Source: Levilinea saccharolytica
GTDB lineage: Bacteria > Chloroflexota > Anaerolineae > Anaerolineales > Anaerolineaceae
NCBI RefSeq assembly: GCF_001306035.1
Contig: NZ_LGCM01000014.1
Location: forward strand, 1 to 57,500
Reading direction: 5' to 3'
DNA length: 57,500 bases
Shown: piece after piece, positions 34,178-42,882 of the stretch
How the letters are laid out: the number at the start of each line of letters is the position of its first letter
How positions within the stretch are numbered: the first letter of the stretch is position 1
The notes under the pieces: generated by a model
Told to the model about the DNA's origin: nothing
Databases searched by the model: none
Seen by the model: only the letters and a program-made list of their open reading frames with translations
Translations under genes and position numbers: made by a program

Positions 34178-35718
34178 AGAACTGCCTCCATCTCTTCCTT
34201 GGTTTGGCGCTTAATCCCTAACATGTATAAGCCCAGCTCTTCTTCACTCACGCTGGCTGCGTCTGGAAATACGCCGGTGATCTCGCCCTCGTACATGACG
34301 ATGATGCGGTCCGACAGGCTCATCACCTCCGACAGGTCGGCGGAAATCAGCAGCACCGCTTTGCCGTCCGTGCGCTGTTTCACCAGCTGGTCGCGCACAA
34401 ACTCGGTGGCGCCCACGTCAATGCCGCGGGTGGGCTGCGCTGCGATCAGCAGAGCCGGGTCCGAGGTGAACTCGCGCGCCACAATCACCTTCTGCATGTT
34501 GCCGCCCGAAAGTGATTTCACCGGCAGCTTGCCGTTGGGGGTGCGGATGCCGTATTCCTGGATCAAATCCGCGCTCTGTTTTTCCACCACCTTGTAGTCA
34601 ATGAACAGCCCGCGGTGAAACGGAGGCCGGAAATAGCGGTCTACGATCAGGTTTTCGTCAATCGAAGCCGTCAGCGCCAGCCCGTTGGTCAGGCGGTCTT
34701 CGGGGATGTGGGCCACCCCCGAAAGGCGCACGGTGCGCGGGTTGGTGTTCAGGATGGCCTTGCCGTTGACGCTGGCCGTGCCGGTGGCCGCCGGGCGCAG
34801 CCCCGAAAGCGTTTCGGCCAGCTCGGTTTGGCCGTTGCCTTCCACCCCGGCAATGCCCAGCACCTCGCCGCCGTAAACATTGAACGATACGTTGTGCAGC
34901 ATGGTGCGGCCCGTCTCGGACACGTAAGAGAGGTTATGCACCTCCAAAACCTTCTTCCCGCGCGTCACGGGCGGCTTGTTGACCTGCAAGAACACATCGC
35001 GCCCCACCATCATGCGCGCCAGGCTCTCGCGCGTTGCGTCTTCGGTCTGCACCACGCCCATCACCTTGCCGCTGCGCATCACTGTCACCCGGTTGGAAAT
35101 CTCTTTCACCTCGCGCAGCTTGTGAGTGATGAAGATGACCGTCTTGCCCTGATCCACCAATTTGCGCACCGCCGCGAACAATTCCTGGGTTTCCTGCGGC
35201 GTCAAAACCGCAGTGGGCTCATCCAAAATCAGCACCTGCGCCCCGCGGTAAAGCGTCTTGAGAATTTCCACCCGCTGGCGCATGCCCACATTGATCGAAT
35301 CCACCACAGCCTCAGGCTCCACGCGCAGGCCGTACTGCTGCGAGAGTTCCCGCGTCACCCGCAGCGCCTCGGCCTGATCCAGCAAGCCGTTGCGCAGCGG
35401 TTCCTGCCCCAAGACGATGTTTTCAGCCACGGTGAAGGACGGCACCAACATGAAATTCTGGTGCACCATGCCCACGCCCGCGGCGATGGCATCGTTTGAG
35501 GAGTGAAAATGAACCGGCTGGCCGTCCAACAAGATTTCCCCCCCGGTGGGGCGCTCCATGCCGTATAAAATTTTCATTAAAGTGCTTTTGCCCGCGCCGT
35601 TTTCACCCACCAACGCGTGGATCTCACCGCGGTCCACGGAGAAGTTGACGCCGTCATTGGCCACCACTCCATTGGGATAAATCTTTACGATTTCACGCAT
35701 TTCAATTAAAGCTGCCAT
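34174..35718 (-). CDS. ABC transporter ATPase, BMP/nucleoside type (two ABC domains)
   Basis: 514 residues from the ATG at 35718, with GGAGG five bases upstream; the longer frame from 35772 has no such site. The first ABC domain has Walker A 'GENGAGKST' and Walker B 'LILDEPTAVLTP'. The second has a degenerate Walker A ('GVEGNGQTE'), the signature 'LSGGNMQKV' and 'LLIAAQPTRGIDVGA'. This asymmetric double ATPase is standard in the RbsA/NupO class that powers sugar and nucleoside import. It precedes two permease genes by overlapping stop/start codons. Confidence 0.92.
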   Translation of the reverse strand: MAALIEMREIVKIYPNGVVANDGVNFSVDRGEIHALVGENGAGKSTLMKILYGMERPTGGEILLDGQPVHFHSSNDAIAAGVGMVHQNFMLVPSFTVAENIVLGQEPLRNGLLDQAEALRVTRELSQQYGLRVEPEAVVDSINVGMRQRVEILKTLYRGAQVLILDEPTAVLTPQETQELFAAVRKLVDQGKTVIFITHKLREVKEISNRVTVMRSGKVMGVVQTEDATRESLARMMVGRDVFLQVNKPPVTRGKKVLEVHNLSYVSETGRTMLHNVSFNVYGGEVLGIAGVEGNGQTELAETLSGLRPAATGTASVNGKAILNTNPRTVRLSGVAHIPEDRLTNGLALTASIDENLIVDRYFRPPFHRGLFIDYKVVEKQSADLIQEYGIRTPNGKLPVKSLSGGNMQKVIVAREFTSDPALLIAAQPTRGIDVGATEFVRDQLVKQRTDGKAVLLISADLSEVMSLSDRIIVMYEGEITGVFPDAASVSEEELGLYMLGIKRQTKEEMEAVL

Positions 35719-35923
35719 ACCACCTCCGTACGGTAAGGAACGGGAGCCGTCTTTAAGCGCTGGTTCACCCACCGCCTCCGTCCAATTTCACAGCCTTTTT
35801 AAGGGTTCCGGGTCGAGCAGGATCGTCAGCTCAAGGCTGACCGCAGTCCTTATTTCCAAAAGAAAGCTGCCAAACGCGCAAAGAACGCCCGCCGTTCAAG
35901 CGGTGCCTTACACGAAAAAATGG

Positions 35924-35955
35924 GGGGCGGGCCAGGCCGCAGCCTGGCTCGCCCC
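35924..35955 (-). terminator. Rho-independent terminator/attenuator after the binding-protein gene
   Basis: A fourteen-position GC-rich stem (ggggcg.gccaggc / gcctggc.cgcccc, one mismatch) with a four-base loop, followed on the minus strand by CCATTTTTTCG. It lies between the binding-protein gene and the ATPase gene. It should stop most transcripts after the binding protein, which is needed in excess, with read-through into the rest. Confidence 0.8.
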
Positions 35956-35971
35956 GCTGATTACTGGGTGA

Positions 35972-37057
35972 TTATTTGAAAACGGTGTCTACAACAATCT
36001 TGCCTTCCAGCAGGTCTTTTTCGGCCTGGGCAATTTTGTCTTTCACGTCCTGGGGCGTGAACTCATCGTAGTACTTGTTGTAGGCCAGACCCACGCCGCC
36101 TTCGGCGACGCCCAAAGCTTCAGCCTTGCCGAATTCCAGCTTGCCTTCCACATACAACTTCAGCGCGCGGTACAGGCTGTTGTCCACGTTCTTCATCATG
36201 GAGGTCAGGATCACTTTGGCCTTCTCAGCGTCGGTGCCTTCAATGATCGTGGCCTGATCGGAATCCACGCCGATGGCGTAGCGGCCCACTTCCTGCGCCG
36301 CCTGGAACACACCCTCACCCGTGCCGCCAGCCACCTGGAAGACGATATCAGCGCCCTGCTGGAACAAAGCCAAAGAGATTTCCTTACCCTTGGCCGGGTC
36401 GTTCCAACCGCCAGCATACTGCACGATCACACCCGTCTCCGGATCGAGACCAGCATCCTTGGCGCCCTGTTTGTAGCCGACAATGAAGTCGTTGATCACA
36501 GGGATGTCCTGGCCGCCAACCGTGCCCACGATCTTCTCAGGGTTCATGCCTTCAATGCCCGACTGGGTCATCAAACCAGCATACAGGCCCGCCAGATAGG
36601 AGCCTTCGTTCTGCTTATAGGTGACCGAATACACGTTCTTGCAATCGCAGGCGGCGTAGTCCACGGACACATCATAGATGATGAATTTCTTGTCCGGGTA
36701 CTTGGGGGCCACGATCTGAAGGAATTCGGACATCTGGTAGGTGCCCAGAATCATGATGTCATATTCTTCGTTGGCGGCGGCATCTTCCAACGCCGGCTGC
36801 CAGCGGGCCGGGTCTACACCCGCTTCGATCGTCTTGACATCCAGACCAAATTCCTGCTGAGCTTTGGTCACGCCGCGCACAGCCGAATCAAAGAAGGACT
36901 TGTCGCCCTGAACGCCGTTGATCAGGTTCACCACTTTAATTTTCTTGGCTTCCGGCTGGGCCGGGGTGTCAGCGGCGGGGGCCGCAGCGGGGGCGCAGGC
37001 GGTCAAAATCATGGCCGCCATGACCAGAACGCTCAAAATCACCATCATCTTCTTCAT
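35972..37057 (-). CDS. BMP-family nucleoside-binding lipoprotein
   Basis: 361 residues. Lipobox LTAC (C21) and an Ala/Pro linker give a lipid-anchored extracytoplasmic binding protein. BMP (PnrA-like) motifs: 'VNLINGVQGDKSFFDSAVRGVTKAQ' (core pieces), 'YDIMILGTYQMSEFL', 'NEGSYLAGLYAGLMTQ', 'VGTVGGQDIPVINDFIVGY', 'VFQVAGGTGEGVFQAA' and 'YAIGVDSDQ'. PnrA-type proteins bind purine nucleosides, and others bind further ribosides. It is the first transporter gene of the array, followed by a strong terminator-like hairpin, so it is probably the most abundant product. The Shine-Dalgarno site is TAGGAGA. Confidence 0.92.
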   Translation of the reverse strand: MKKMMVILSVLVMAAMILTACAPAAAPAADTPAQPEAKKIKVVNLINGVQGDKSFFDSAVRGVTKAQQEFGLDVKTIEAGVDPARWQPALEDAAANEEYDIMILGTYQMSEFLQIVAPKYPDKKFIIYDVSVDYAACDCKNVYSVTYKQNEGSYLAGLYAGLMTQSGIEGMNPEKIVGTVGGQDIPVINDFIVGYKQGAKDAGLDPETGVIVQYAGGWNDPAKGKEISLALFQQGADIVFQVAGGTGEGVFQAAQEVGRYAIGVDSDQATIIEGTDAEKAKVILTSMMKNVDNSLYRALKLYVEGKLEFGKAEALGVAEGGVGLAYNKYYDEFTPQDVKDKIAQAEKDLLEGKIVVDTVFK

Positions 37058-37183
37058 GTCTTTCTTCTCCTATAGTCGTTGTTTCATTCAACACACCAAT
37101 TTTGGATCGAACCTGCAAATGGTTTACCAAAACAGATCAGAAACCGCTCCAACCACCTCCTTTCATATGAAGATGTCCAGCGG

Positions 37184-37930
37184 TTATTCACGGTGATGCT
37201 GCCGCACCGGCTGCACCACAAATTCATAACGATCCCCGCGGTACATCAGGCGGGTCACTTCCACCGGCACCTGACTTTCCAAATAGGTGACGCCTTCGGC
37301 CACCAACAGGGGGTATCCCACGCCGGTCTGCAAAATTTCCGCCTCATACTCGGTGGCTGTGGCCGGTTTTAAGACCTGCTCGGCATACCCCAGGCGAAAG
37401 CCGTAGTGCTGCTCAAATAAATCGTATAAAGACCCGTTTTCCAGGTCTTGCTGATCCAAATCGGGGCACATGCACACCGGCACGTAAGAGACGTTCAGCG
37501 CCATGGGTTCATCATTCGCCAGACGCAGGCGTTCAATCATGAAAGTCTCTTCGCCAGGCAGCAATTGGAGCAAGTGGGCCACCTTGGTCGAAGGCACCTC
37601 GCGGGTCTGGCGCAGAATCCGGCTGCTGGCCTGCATGCCGCGCTTGCGCATCTCCTCAGAAAAGCTGGTCAGGCCGGCAATGCCGTAGCGCACGCGCTTT
37701 TGGGCCACAAACGTGCCTCGCCCCTGCAGGCGGTAGACCAGCCCCTGGGCGATGAGCGCGTTAATAGCCTGGCGAGCGGTGTTGCGGCTGACGCCGTAAC
37801 GCGCCACCAGTTCGTTTTCGGAAGGCAAACGGGAACCCGGCTCCAGATCGTCCCCTTCGATCCGCTGCCGGAGGTTTTCACTCAGCTGCAGGTACAACGG
37901 TTTATAACTGTGCCGGTTTAGGTAATCCAC
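37184..37930 (-). CDS. GntR-family regulator (HutC/UTRA type) of the nucleoside array
   Basis: 248 residues, GTG start with AGAGGA eight bases upstream. The N-terminal winged helix is typical: 'LYLQLSENLRQRIEGDDL.PGSRLPSENELVARYGVSRNTARQAINAL' in sections, then 'GRGTFVAQ'. The C-terminal UTRA domain (about 85-245) carries 'ERLRLANDEPMALNVSYVP', 'LYDLFEQHYGFRL', 'YPLLVAEGVTYLE' and ends in RGDRYEFVVQP. UTRA domains bind sugar or nucleotide-like effectors. It heads the array and is preceded by a strong promoter with a palindrome at the start of transcription. It probably represses itself and the transporter/catabolic genes until a metabolite binds. Confidence 0.9.
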   Translation of the reverse strand: MDYLNRHSYKPLYLQLSENLRQRIEGDDLEPGSRLPSENELVARYGVSRNTARQAINALIAQGLVYRLQGRGTFVAQKRVRYGIAGLTSFSEEMRKRGMQASSRILRQTREVPSTKVAHLLQLLPGEETFMIERLRLANDEPMALNVSYVPVCMCPDLDQQDLENGSLYDLFEQHYGFRLGYAEQVLKPATATEYEAEILQTGVGYPLLVAEGVTYLESQVPVEVTRLMYRGDRYEFVVQPVRQHHRE

Positions 37931-37940
37931 AAGCTTGTCC

Positions 37941-37956
37941 TCTTGTACCTACAAGA
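37941..37956. promoter_or_regulatory. Candidate GntR operator
   Basis: TCTTGTA-CC-TACAAGA: seven-base arms, perfect inverted repeat. It covers about +2 to +17 of the predicted transcript of the GntR gene, a position suited to repression. GntR/HutC-type operators are short TA-rich palindromes of this size. No second copy is seen in front of the binding-protein gene. Confidence 0.6.
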
Positions 37957-37964
37957 TTACAACC

Positions 37965-37993
37965 ATTATAGGAAAGCGCGCCGTGAGAGTCAA
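37965..37993 (-). promoter_or_regulatory. Sigma-70 promoter of the GntR gene
   Basis: Minus strand TTGACT (37993-37988), 17-base spacer, TATAAT (37970-37965). This is nearly consensus. Transcription would begin near 37958, right at the candidate operator. Confidence 0.7.
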
Positions 37994-38021
37994 TATGCTT
38001 TCCGCTGGATTCGGCCTTTTA

Positions 38022-38050
38022 TTGGTTTTCTTTCCGAAACTCCGTATAAT
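38022..38050 (+). promoter_or_regulatory. Sigma-70 promoter of the acyl-CoA synthetase gene
   Basis: TTGGTT (38022-38027), 17-base spacer, TATAAT (38045-38050). It is divergent from the GntR promoter and about 55 bases before the chosen ATG at 38109, which supports that start over the longer open frame from 37935. Confidence 0.6.
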
Positions 38051-38108
38051 GATCTCAAGTTTGGCAGCGCGGTTCACCCACACCTTACCCCCCCAGCCTG
38101 GAGACTGC

Positions 38109-40211
38109 ATGAGCGATCCTTCTCTTGTCCCCTTTTTTCAGCCGCAAGGCGTGCTGATCATCGGCGTATCCCGCGACCCCACTAAGCTGGGCTACGCCCT
38201 GGCCCGCAACCTGGTGCAAAGCGGCTACGGCGGCGCCATTCATTTCCTTAACCCCAAAGGCGAAACCCTCTTTGGCCGCCCCATCCACACCCGCGTGGCG
38301 GATGTCCCCGACCCGGTGGACCTGGCCGTGGTGCTGGTTCCGCCGCCCGCCGTGCCCGACACCCTGCACGCCCTGGGGCAGCGCGGCATCCAAGCGGCCA
38401 TCCTGGCCACCGGCGGATTCCGCGAAACCGGCCCCGAAGGCGCCGCCCTGGAACAGCGCTGTGTCGAAATTGCCCGCTCCTACGGCATCCGTCTGGTGGG
38501 GCCCAACTGTGTGGGCCTGATCAACACGCATCTGCCCCTGGACACCACCTTCCTTCAGCCGCCACCGCCGCCCACCGGCGAAATTGCCTTCCTCTCCCAT
38601 TCCGGGGCCATCTGCGCCGCCGTCATTGATTGGGTGCGCGGGCAGGGCATCGGCCTGTCCCATCTGGACAGTCTGGGCAATCAGGCTGACCTCTCTGAAA
38701 GTGATTTCCTCCAGCCGGTGGCCGAAGACCCCCACACGCGCGTGATCACCCTGTATCTGGAAGGTGTGCAAAACGGCGCGCAGTTTGTGGAAAAAGCCCG
38801 CCAGGCCGCCCGCCTGAAACCGCTGGTAGCGCTGAAGGTGGGGCGCTTTGAGGCCGGCCGCCGCGCCGCTGCCTCGCACACGGGCGCGCTGGCCGGGGCC
38901 GAAGCCGCCTTCGACGCCGCTTTTGCCCGCGCCGGGGTGCTGCGGGCCAACACCACCGAAGAGATGTTCCAATGGGCGCGCGCCCTGGCCTGGTGTCCGC
39001 TGCCAAAAGGGCGCAATGTGGCCGTGCTCACCAACGCGGGCGGCCCCGGCGTGACCGCCGCCGACGCGCTGGAACAGGCCGGGCTGACTCTGGCCCAGCT
39101 GGCCCCCCACACCGAAAGCGCCCTGGCCGCCCTGCTGCCCGCCGCCGCCAGCACCCACAACCCCGTGGATATGCTCGCCTCGGCCACCCCCGAACAGTAC
39201 GCGGGCTGCCTGCGCCTGCTGCTCGACGACCCCGGCGTGGATATGGTGCTGTTCATCACCCCGCCGCCGCCCCCCGCCACCACCGGCGGGGTGGTCAAGG
39301 CCGTCATCCCCATCGTGCAGACCTGCGACAAACCTGTGGTGGCCGCGCTGATGGGCGACCGCCAGATTCAAGAGGGCGTCGAGCTGGCCCGCGCCGCGCG
39401 CATCCCCGAATACCGCTTCCCCGAAGCCGCCGCTTCGGCCCTGGGCGCACTCTGGCAGCGGGTTGTGCTCTTGCAGCGCCTGGAGGAGGCCATCCTCACC
39501 CCGGCCGCGCTGCGGCCCGAAGCCCTGCAGGAGATGGTGCAGGGCACCCCCGCGGGCGAGTTCTTCCCCGCCGAAACCGCCGCCGGGCTGATGGAAGCCG
39601 CCGGGCTGCCCACTCTTCGCATGCCCCTGGCCCACAGCCCCGCCGAAGCCGCCCAGTTGGCCGCCGAATTGGGCTTCCCGGTGGTGCTCAAGCTGGCCTC
39701 GCCGGATATCTCGCACAAATCGGATGTGGGCGGGGTGGTGCTGAACCTTAACACGCCCGAGGAGGTGGAAGCGGCCTACGAGTTGGTGTTCCAGCGTGCC
39801 CGCGCCGCCCGCCCCGAAGCCCATCTGGAAGGCGCGCATTTGCAGCGCATGGTCGGCGCGGGTCAAGAAGTGATCCTGGGCGTGGTGCGCGACCCCCAAT
39901 TTGGCCCGCTGGTGATGTTTGGCTCCGGCGGCGTGGAGGTGGAAGGACTGAAAGATGTGGCCTTTGCCCTGGCTCCGCTGACCCGCGAAGACGCCGAGCG
40001 CATGATCGAGCGCACATGGGCCGGGCGCAAGCTGGCGGGCTTCCGCAGCCTGCCCCCCGCCGACCGTGAGGCCGTCATCCAGGCCCTGCTGCGGTTGGCG
40101 CAGCTGGCCGCCGCCTGCCCGGAGATCGCCGAGGTGGAAATCAACCCCCTGCGCGTGCTGGCCCCTGGGCAGGGCGCCGTGGCCGTGGATATCCGCGCCC
40201 GCAAAGCCTGA
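38109..40211 (+). CDS. ADP-forming acyl-CoA (acetate-CoA) ligase, fused alpha-beta
   Basis: 700 residues from the ATG at 38109 (GGAG eight bases upstream, promoter at 38022-38050). Order: CoA-binding domain 5-130 ('GVLIIGVSRDPTKLGYALARNL' split), CoA-ligase domain 145-440 with 'AFLSHSGAICAAV', 'LDSLGNQADLSESD' and 'ASHTGALAGAEAAF', and ATP-grasp domain 480-700 ('FPVVLKLASPDISHKSDVGGVVLNL' in parts). The enzyme converts acyl-CoA, ADP and phosphate to acid, CoA and ATP, and in fermenters makes ATP from acetyl-CoA. With the NifJ gene at 52751 it would complete pyruvate to acetate. It is monocistronic, ending at a strong terminator. Confidence 0.9.
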   Translation: MSDPSLVPFFQPQGVLIIGVSRDPTKLGYALARNLVQSGYGGAIHFLNPKGETLFGRPIHTRVADVPDPVDLAVVLVPPPAVPDTLHALGQRGIQAAILATGGFRETGPEGAALEQRCVEIARSYGIRLVGPNCVGLINTHLPLDTTFLQPPPPPTGEIAFLSHSGAICAAVIDWVRGQGIGLSHLDSLGNQADLSESDFLQPVAEDPHTRVITLYLEGVQNGAQFVEKARQAARLKPLVALKVGRFEAGRRAAASHTGALAGAEAAFDAAFARAGVLRANTTEEMFQWARALAWCPLPKGRNVAVLTNAGGPGVTAADALEQAGLTLAQLAPHTESALAALLPAAASTHNPVDMLASATPEQYAGCLRLLLDDPGVDMVLFITPPPPPATTGGVVKAVIPIVQTCDKPVVAALMGDRQIQEGVELARAARIPEYRFPEAAASALGALWQRVVLLQRLEEAILTPAALRPEALQEMVQGTPAGEFFPAETAAGLMEAAGLPTLRMPLAHSPAEAAQLAAELGFPVVLKLASPDISHKSDVGGVVLNLNTPEEVEAAYELVFQRARAARPEAHLEGAHLQRMVGAGQEVILGVVRDPQFGPLVMFGSGGVEVEGLKDVAFALAPLTREDAERMIERTWAGRKLAGFRSLPPADREAVIQALLRLAQLAAACPEIAEVEINPLRVLAPGQGAVAVDIRARKA

Positions 40212-40233
40212 GCCGTTCATCCCTTTAAATCAA

Positions 40234-40266
40234 AAAGAGGCCGGGGTCTAGAACCCCGGCCTCTTT
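40234..40266. terminator. Bidirectional rho-independent terminator
   Basis: Fourteen-base perfect stem (aaagaggccggggt / accccggcctcttt) with a five-base loop, with A-rich and T-rich ends. It serves the acyl-CoA synthetase gene on + and the lipoprotein gene on -. Confidence 0.85.
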
Positions 40267-40270
40267 GTGT

Positions 40271-41248
40271 TTACGGCTGGCTGATGAAGCGCCAGACCGT
40301 GTCCAGGGACTGCAGGGCGGTCAAATTTCGCACCGGCCAGGCCTGCTTCATCATTTGCGGATCGTCAAAAAAGCTCTGGGCATAGGTCAGGTGAAAGCCG
40401 TCGCCCCACAGCCCGTGCGAAGGCAAAGGCTGCACCGCCGCCCAAAAATTCCACAGCGGCAGGTCAAAATCATAGGCCACGCGCGCCACAGCGGCATTAA
40501 TGCGGTGCTCGCCTTCCAGGTTGTCGGCTTTGGTAGCCAAAATGGGTACAATCCCGCGCTCCACAAAAAAGGTCACCACCTGACGCAGATAATCTTCATA
40601 CAAGCTCACCGGGCGGTTGCTCCACCATTGTTCCATGCTGATGAAGACGATGGAAGGGTTGTGCAGGCGCGTCTCACATTCCAGGGGGGTCTCGCCCTTG
40701 GCGCACACGGCTGGGTCGCTCTTCAGCGGGCTGAGCACCGAAGCCACATTAAACCCGCCGCGCACCGCCGCGCTGCGGCGGCTGTAGCTGCCCTGGAACT
40801 GGGTGATGGCCCCTTCCAGATCGGTGTGTTCGCCCAGGCGGTACTTTTGGGGGTCGTCAAACACCCCCAGAAAATACGTATCCACGTTTTGGCAGTCGCC
40901 CACCTTAGAAAAGGCCTGCGGGTTGGTGCCCGCCGCCAGGCCGCGCTGATACAGGGCGCGCGCGCTTTCGCCCACCTCTGGGATCACCGGCCACTCCTGC
41001 CAGCGCTCCGGCGGCAGGGCGTGGGCATTGGCGGGGGTGGCGCTGGGCTCAGGCAGTCGGGTGGGGGGCAGCGCCGCTGTGACGCTGAGAAGGGGCAGGG
41101 GGGTGGGGGCAGCCGTGGGGGCAAGGGTCGGGCGGACCGCCGCGGGCGCAGCGGCAGGCATCGGGGTGGGCGCTTCAGGCCCAGCCGCACAGCCCGCCAG
41201 CAGCAAACCCAGCAGCGCCAGGCCCAACATCCATCGTCCAGGGGTCAT
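40271..41248 (-). CDS. SGNH/GDSL hydrolase-like lipoprotein
   Basis: 325 residues from the ATG at 41248 (AAGGAG ten bases upstream). Lipobox LAGC, then an Ala/Pro/Thr-rich linker to about residue 80. The folded part has 'FSKVGDCQNVDTYF' (block I-like, with Asp where GDS has Ser nearby), 'SIVFISMEQWWSN', 'VPILATKADN' and 'WGDGFHLT' (D and H of block V). This layout matches SGNH-type proteins seen in Chloroflexota, some with an incomplete catalytic triad. It would sit on the outer face of the membrane. Substrate unknown; a carbohydrate- or peptidoglycan-esterase role is possible. Confidence 0.65.
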   Translation of the reverse strand: MTPGRWMLGLALLGLLLAGCAAGPEAPTPMPAAAPAAVRPTLAPTAAPTPLPLLSVTAALPPTRLPEPSATPANAHALPPERWQEWPVIPEVGESARALYQRGLAAGTNPQAFSKVGDCQNVDTYFLGVFDDPQKYRLGEHTDLEGAITQFQGSYSRRSAAVRGGFNVASVLSPLKSDPAVCAKGETPLECETRLHNPSIVFISMEQWWSNRPVSLYEDYLRQVVTFFVERGIVPILATKADNLEGEHRINAAVARVAYDFDLPLWNFWAAVQPLPSHGLWGDGFHLTYAQSFFDDPQMMKQAWPVRNLTALQSLDTVWRFISQP

Positions 41249-41300
41249 TCCACAGCACTCCTTCTCGTCATGCGAATCGCCCCATTGTACCATCCCCGGC

Positions 41301-42746
41301 CTAAAACGGCCCCAATTTGAGCACCACCGCCAACCATAAGAACACCAGCGTCACCGGCAGCACCACCGCCCAAAGCGGGGCTGTCCAGCGCATCCAGCGC
41401 GAATAGCGCAGGTTGGCCAGCCCCAAAACAATCAGCAGCACCGGATTGGTGGGGTAGGCCAGGTTGGAAAAGCCGTCGCCAAAGCAGTAAGCCGTAACCG
41501 CCACCTGACGGGTGACGCCCACCAGGTCGGCCAGCGGCAGCAGCAAAGGCATCAGCAGCACAGCTTTGGCCCCGGCTGAACCGATGAAAATCTCAATCAC
41601 CAGCGCCAGGGCATACACCAGCAGGGCCGCCGAAAGCGGGGTGGCCCCCTGCAGAGCCTGGGCCGCGGCGTTTAATATGGTGTCCATCACCCCGCCCTGG
41701 GTGATGATGAACTTGACGCTGCCAGCCATCAGAATCAGCGGTATGCCGGGGGCCAGACCCAACATGCCCTGACCCAAGGCCGCCCACACCCGGCGCGGTT
41801 CACGGCCAGAGAGCAGCCCCGCTCCCAAGCCCGCCGCAAAGAACAGTACCCCCACCAACGGCAGGGAATAATCTGAAAGGCCCGGCACAATCGGCCCCAG
41901 AACCAGTACCAGCACAATCACCCCCACCCCCATCCCAAACCACAGCACCGCCCTGCGGCGCACCGGCGCGCCCCCGGCGAAATCGCTCGTGCCAAAACGC
42001 CCGCGGTGCTCCTGATCTTCGCCAAATACCAGCGAGCGCTGCGGACCGCGTTCAATACGGCGCGCGTAACGCGTCAGAAACACAGCCACCAGGACATACA
42101 CGATCAGGAAGAAGGGCAGCCGGAAGAGCGCGCCCGAAAACAGGGGCAGCCCGGCCAGCTTTTGGGCCACGCCGATGCTGAAAGGGTTCGAGATGGCCGC
42201 GCTGAAGCCCATGTTGGTGGCTAAAATGCTCATGCCCAGCCCCACCAGCAGGTCCCAGCCCAGCGAATAGGACAAAGCCACCATCAGCGGCACCAGCGGC
42301 ACCACCTCTTCAAACAGGCCGAAGAAGGCCCCCATGGCCATGAAAAAGAAGGTCAGCACCCACAGCAGCACGTATTTACGCGCCCCAAAGGCGCGCACAA
42401 TGCGCCCCAGGGCGGCCTGGAGGATGCCCGAATCATCCAGCACAGCAAAGCCCCCACCCACCAGCAGGATAAACACCGCGATGGTGATCAGCACCAGAGC
42501 GTCTGGCCCGCCCAACACCTCCAGCGGCGCGGTCAGCCAGCGCCAGGGAGCGTAATCGGGGCGGGGCGTGGGCTGGTAGGAGCCGGGCACAATCACCTGG
42601 CGGCCGGCCTCCTCAACCCGCGAAAAGCTTCCCGCGGGTAAAACCCGGGTCAAAATCCCCGCCGCCAACATTAACGCCAACAAAATAAACACCGATTGAC
42701 TAAAGGCGCGCGCCGAAATGGTCGTCCCAGCATGCTTATCGCTCAT
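41301..42746 (-). CDS. YfcC/DcuC-family carboxylate or amino-acid transporter
   Basis: 481 residues with about twelve hydrophobic segments. 'FVLLVGGGFAVLDDSGIL', 'FFMAMGAFFGLFEEVVPLVPLMV', 'ILATNMGFSAAISNPFSIGVAQKLAGLP' (in parts) and 'EIFIGSAGAKAVLLMPLL' mark the YfcC (C4-dicarboxylate anaerobic carrier-like) family of the ion transporter superfamily. Relatives move short-chain or dicarboxylic acids or arginine/ornithine. The start has AAGGAG six bases upstream. It lies 52 bases before the SGNH-like lipoprotein gene in the same orientation and may share its transcript. Confidence 0.85.
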   Translation of the reverse strand: MSDKHAGTTISARAFSQSVFILLALMLAAGILTRVLPAGSFSRVEEAGRQVIVPGSYQPTPRPDYAPWRWLTAPLEVLGGPDALVLITIAVFILLVGGGFAVLDDSGILQAALGRIVRAFGARKYVLLWVLTFFFMAMGAFFGLFEEVVPLVPLMVALSYSLGWDLLVGLGMSILATNMGFSAAISNPFSIGVAQKLAGLPLFSGALFRLPFFLIVYVLVAVFLTRYARRIERGPQRSLVFGEDQEHRGRFGTSDFAGGAPVRRRAVLWFGMGVGVIVLVLVLGPIVPGLSDYSLPLVGVLFFAAGLGAGLLSGREPRRVWAALGQGMLGLAPGIPLILMAGSVKFIITQGGVMDTILNAAAQALQGATPLSAALLVYALALVIEIFIGSAGAKAVLLMPLLLPLADLVGVTRQVAVTAYCFGDGFSNLAYPTNPVLLIVLGLANLRYSRWMRWTAPLWAVVLPVTLVFLWLAVVLKLGPF

Positions 42747-42882
42747 GTTTGTCTCCTTGAGTAGATGATGGGATAAGTGTACACCCGCGGTGCAGCGCCT
42801 GGCCCGTTTTTTTACCCCCCATTAAGGCATTCTCCTTTATAATGTCAGCGGTGTCCGACCCCACGGGCCAAGGAGCATCCAT

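Noticed and set aside
38085-40220. 711-codon open frame opposite the acyl-CoA synthetase
   Set aside because: Antisense shadow rich in Gly, His and Gln, with no domain. The plus-strand gene has promoter, ribosome site and family motifs.
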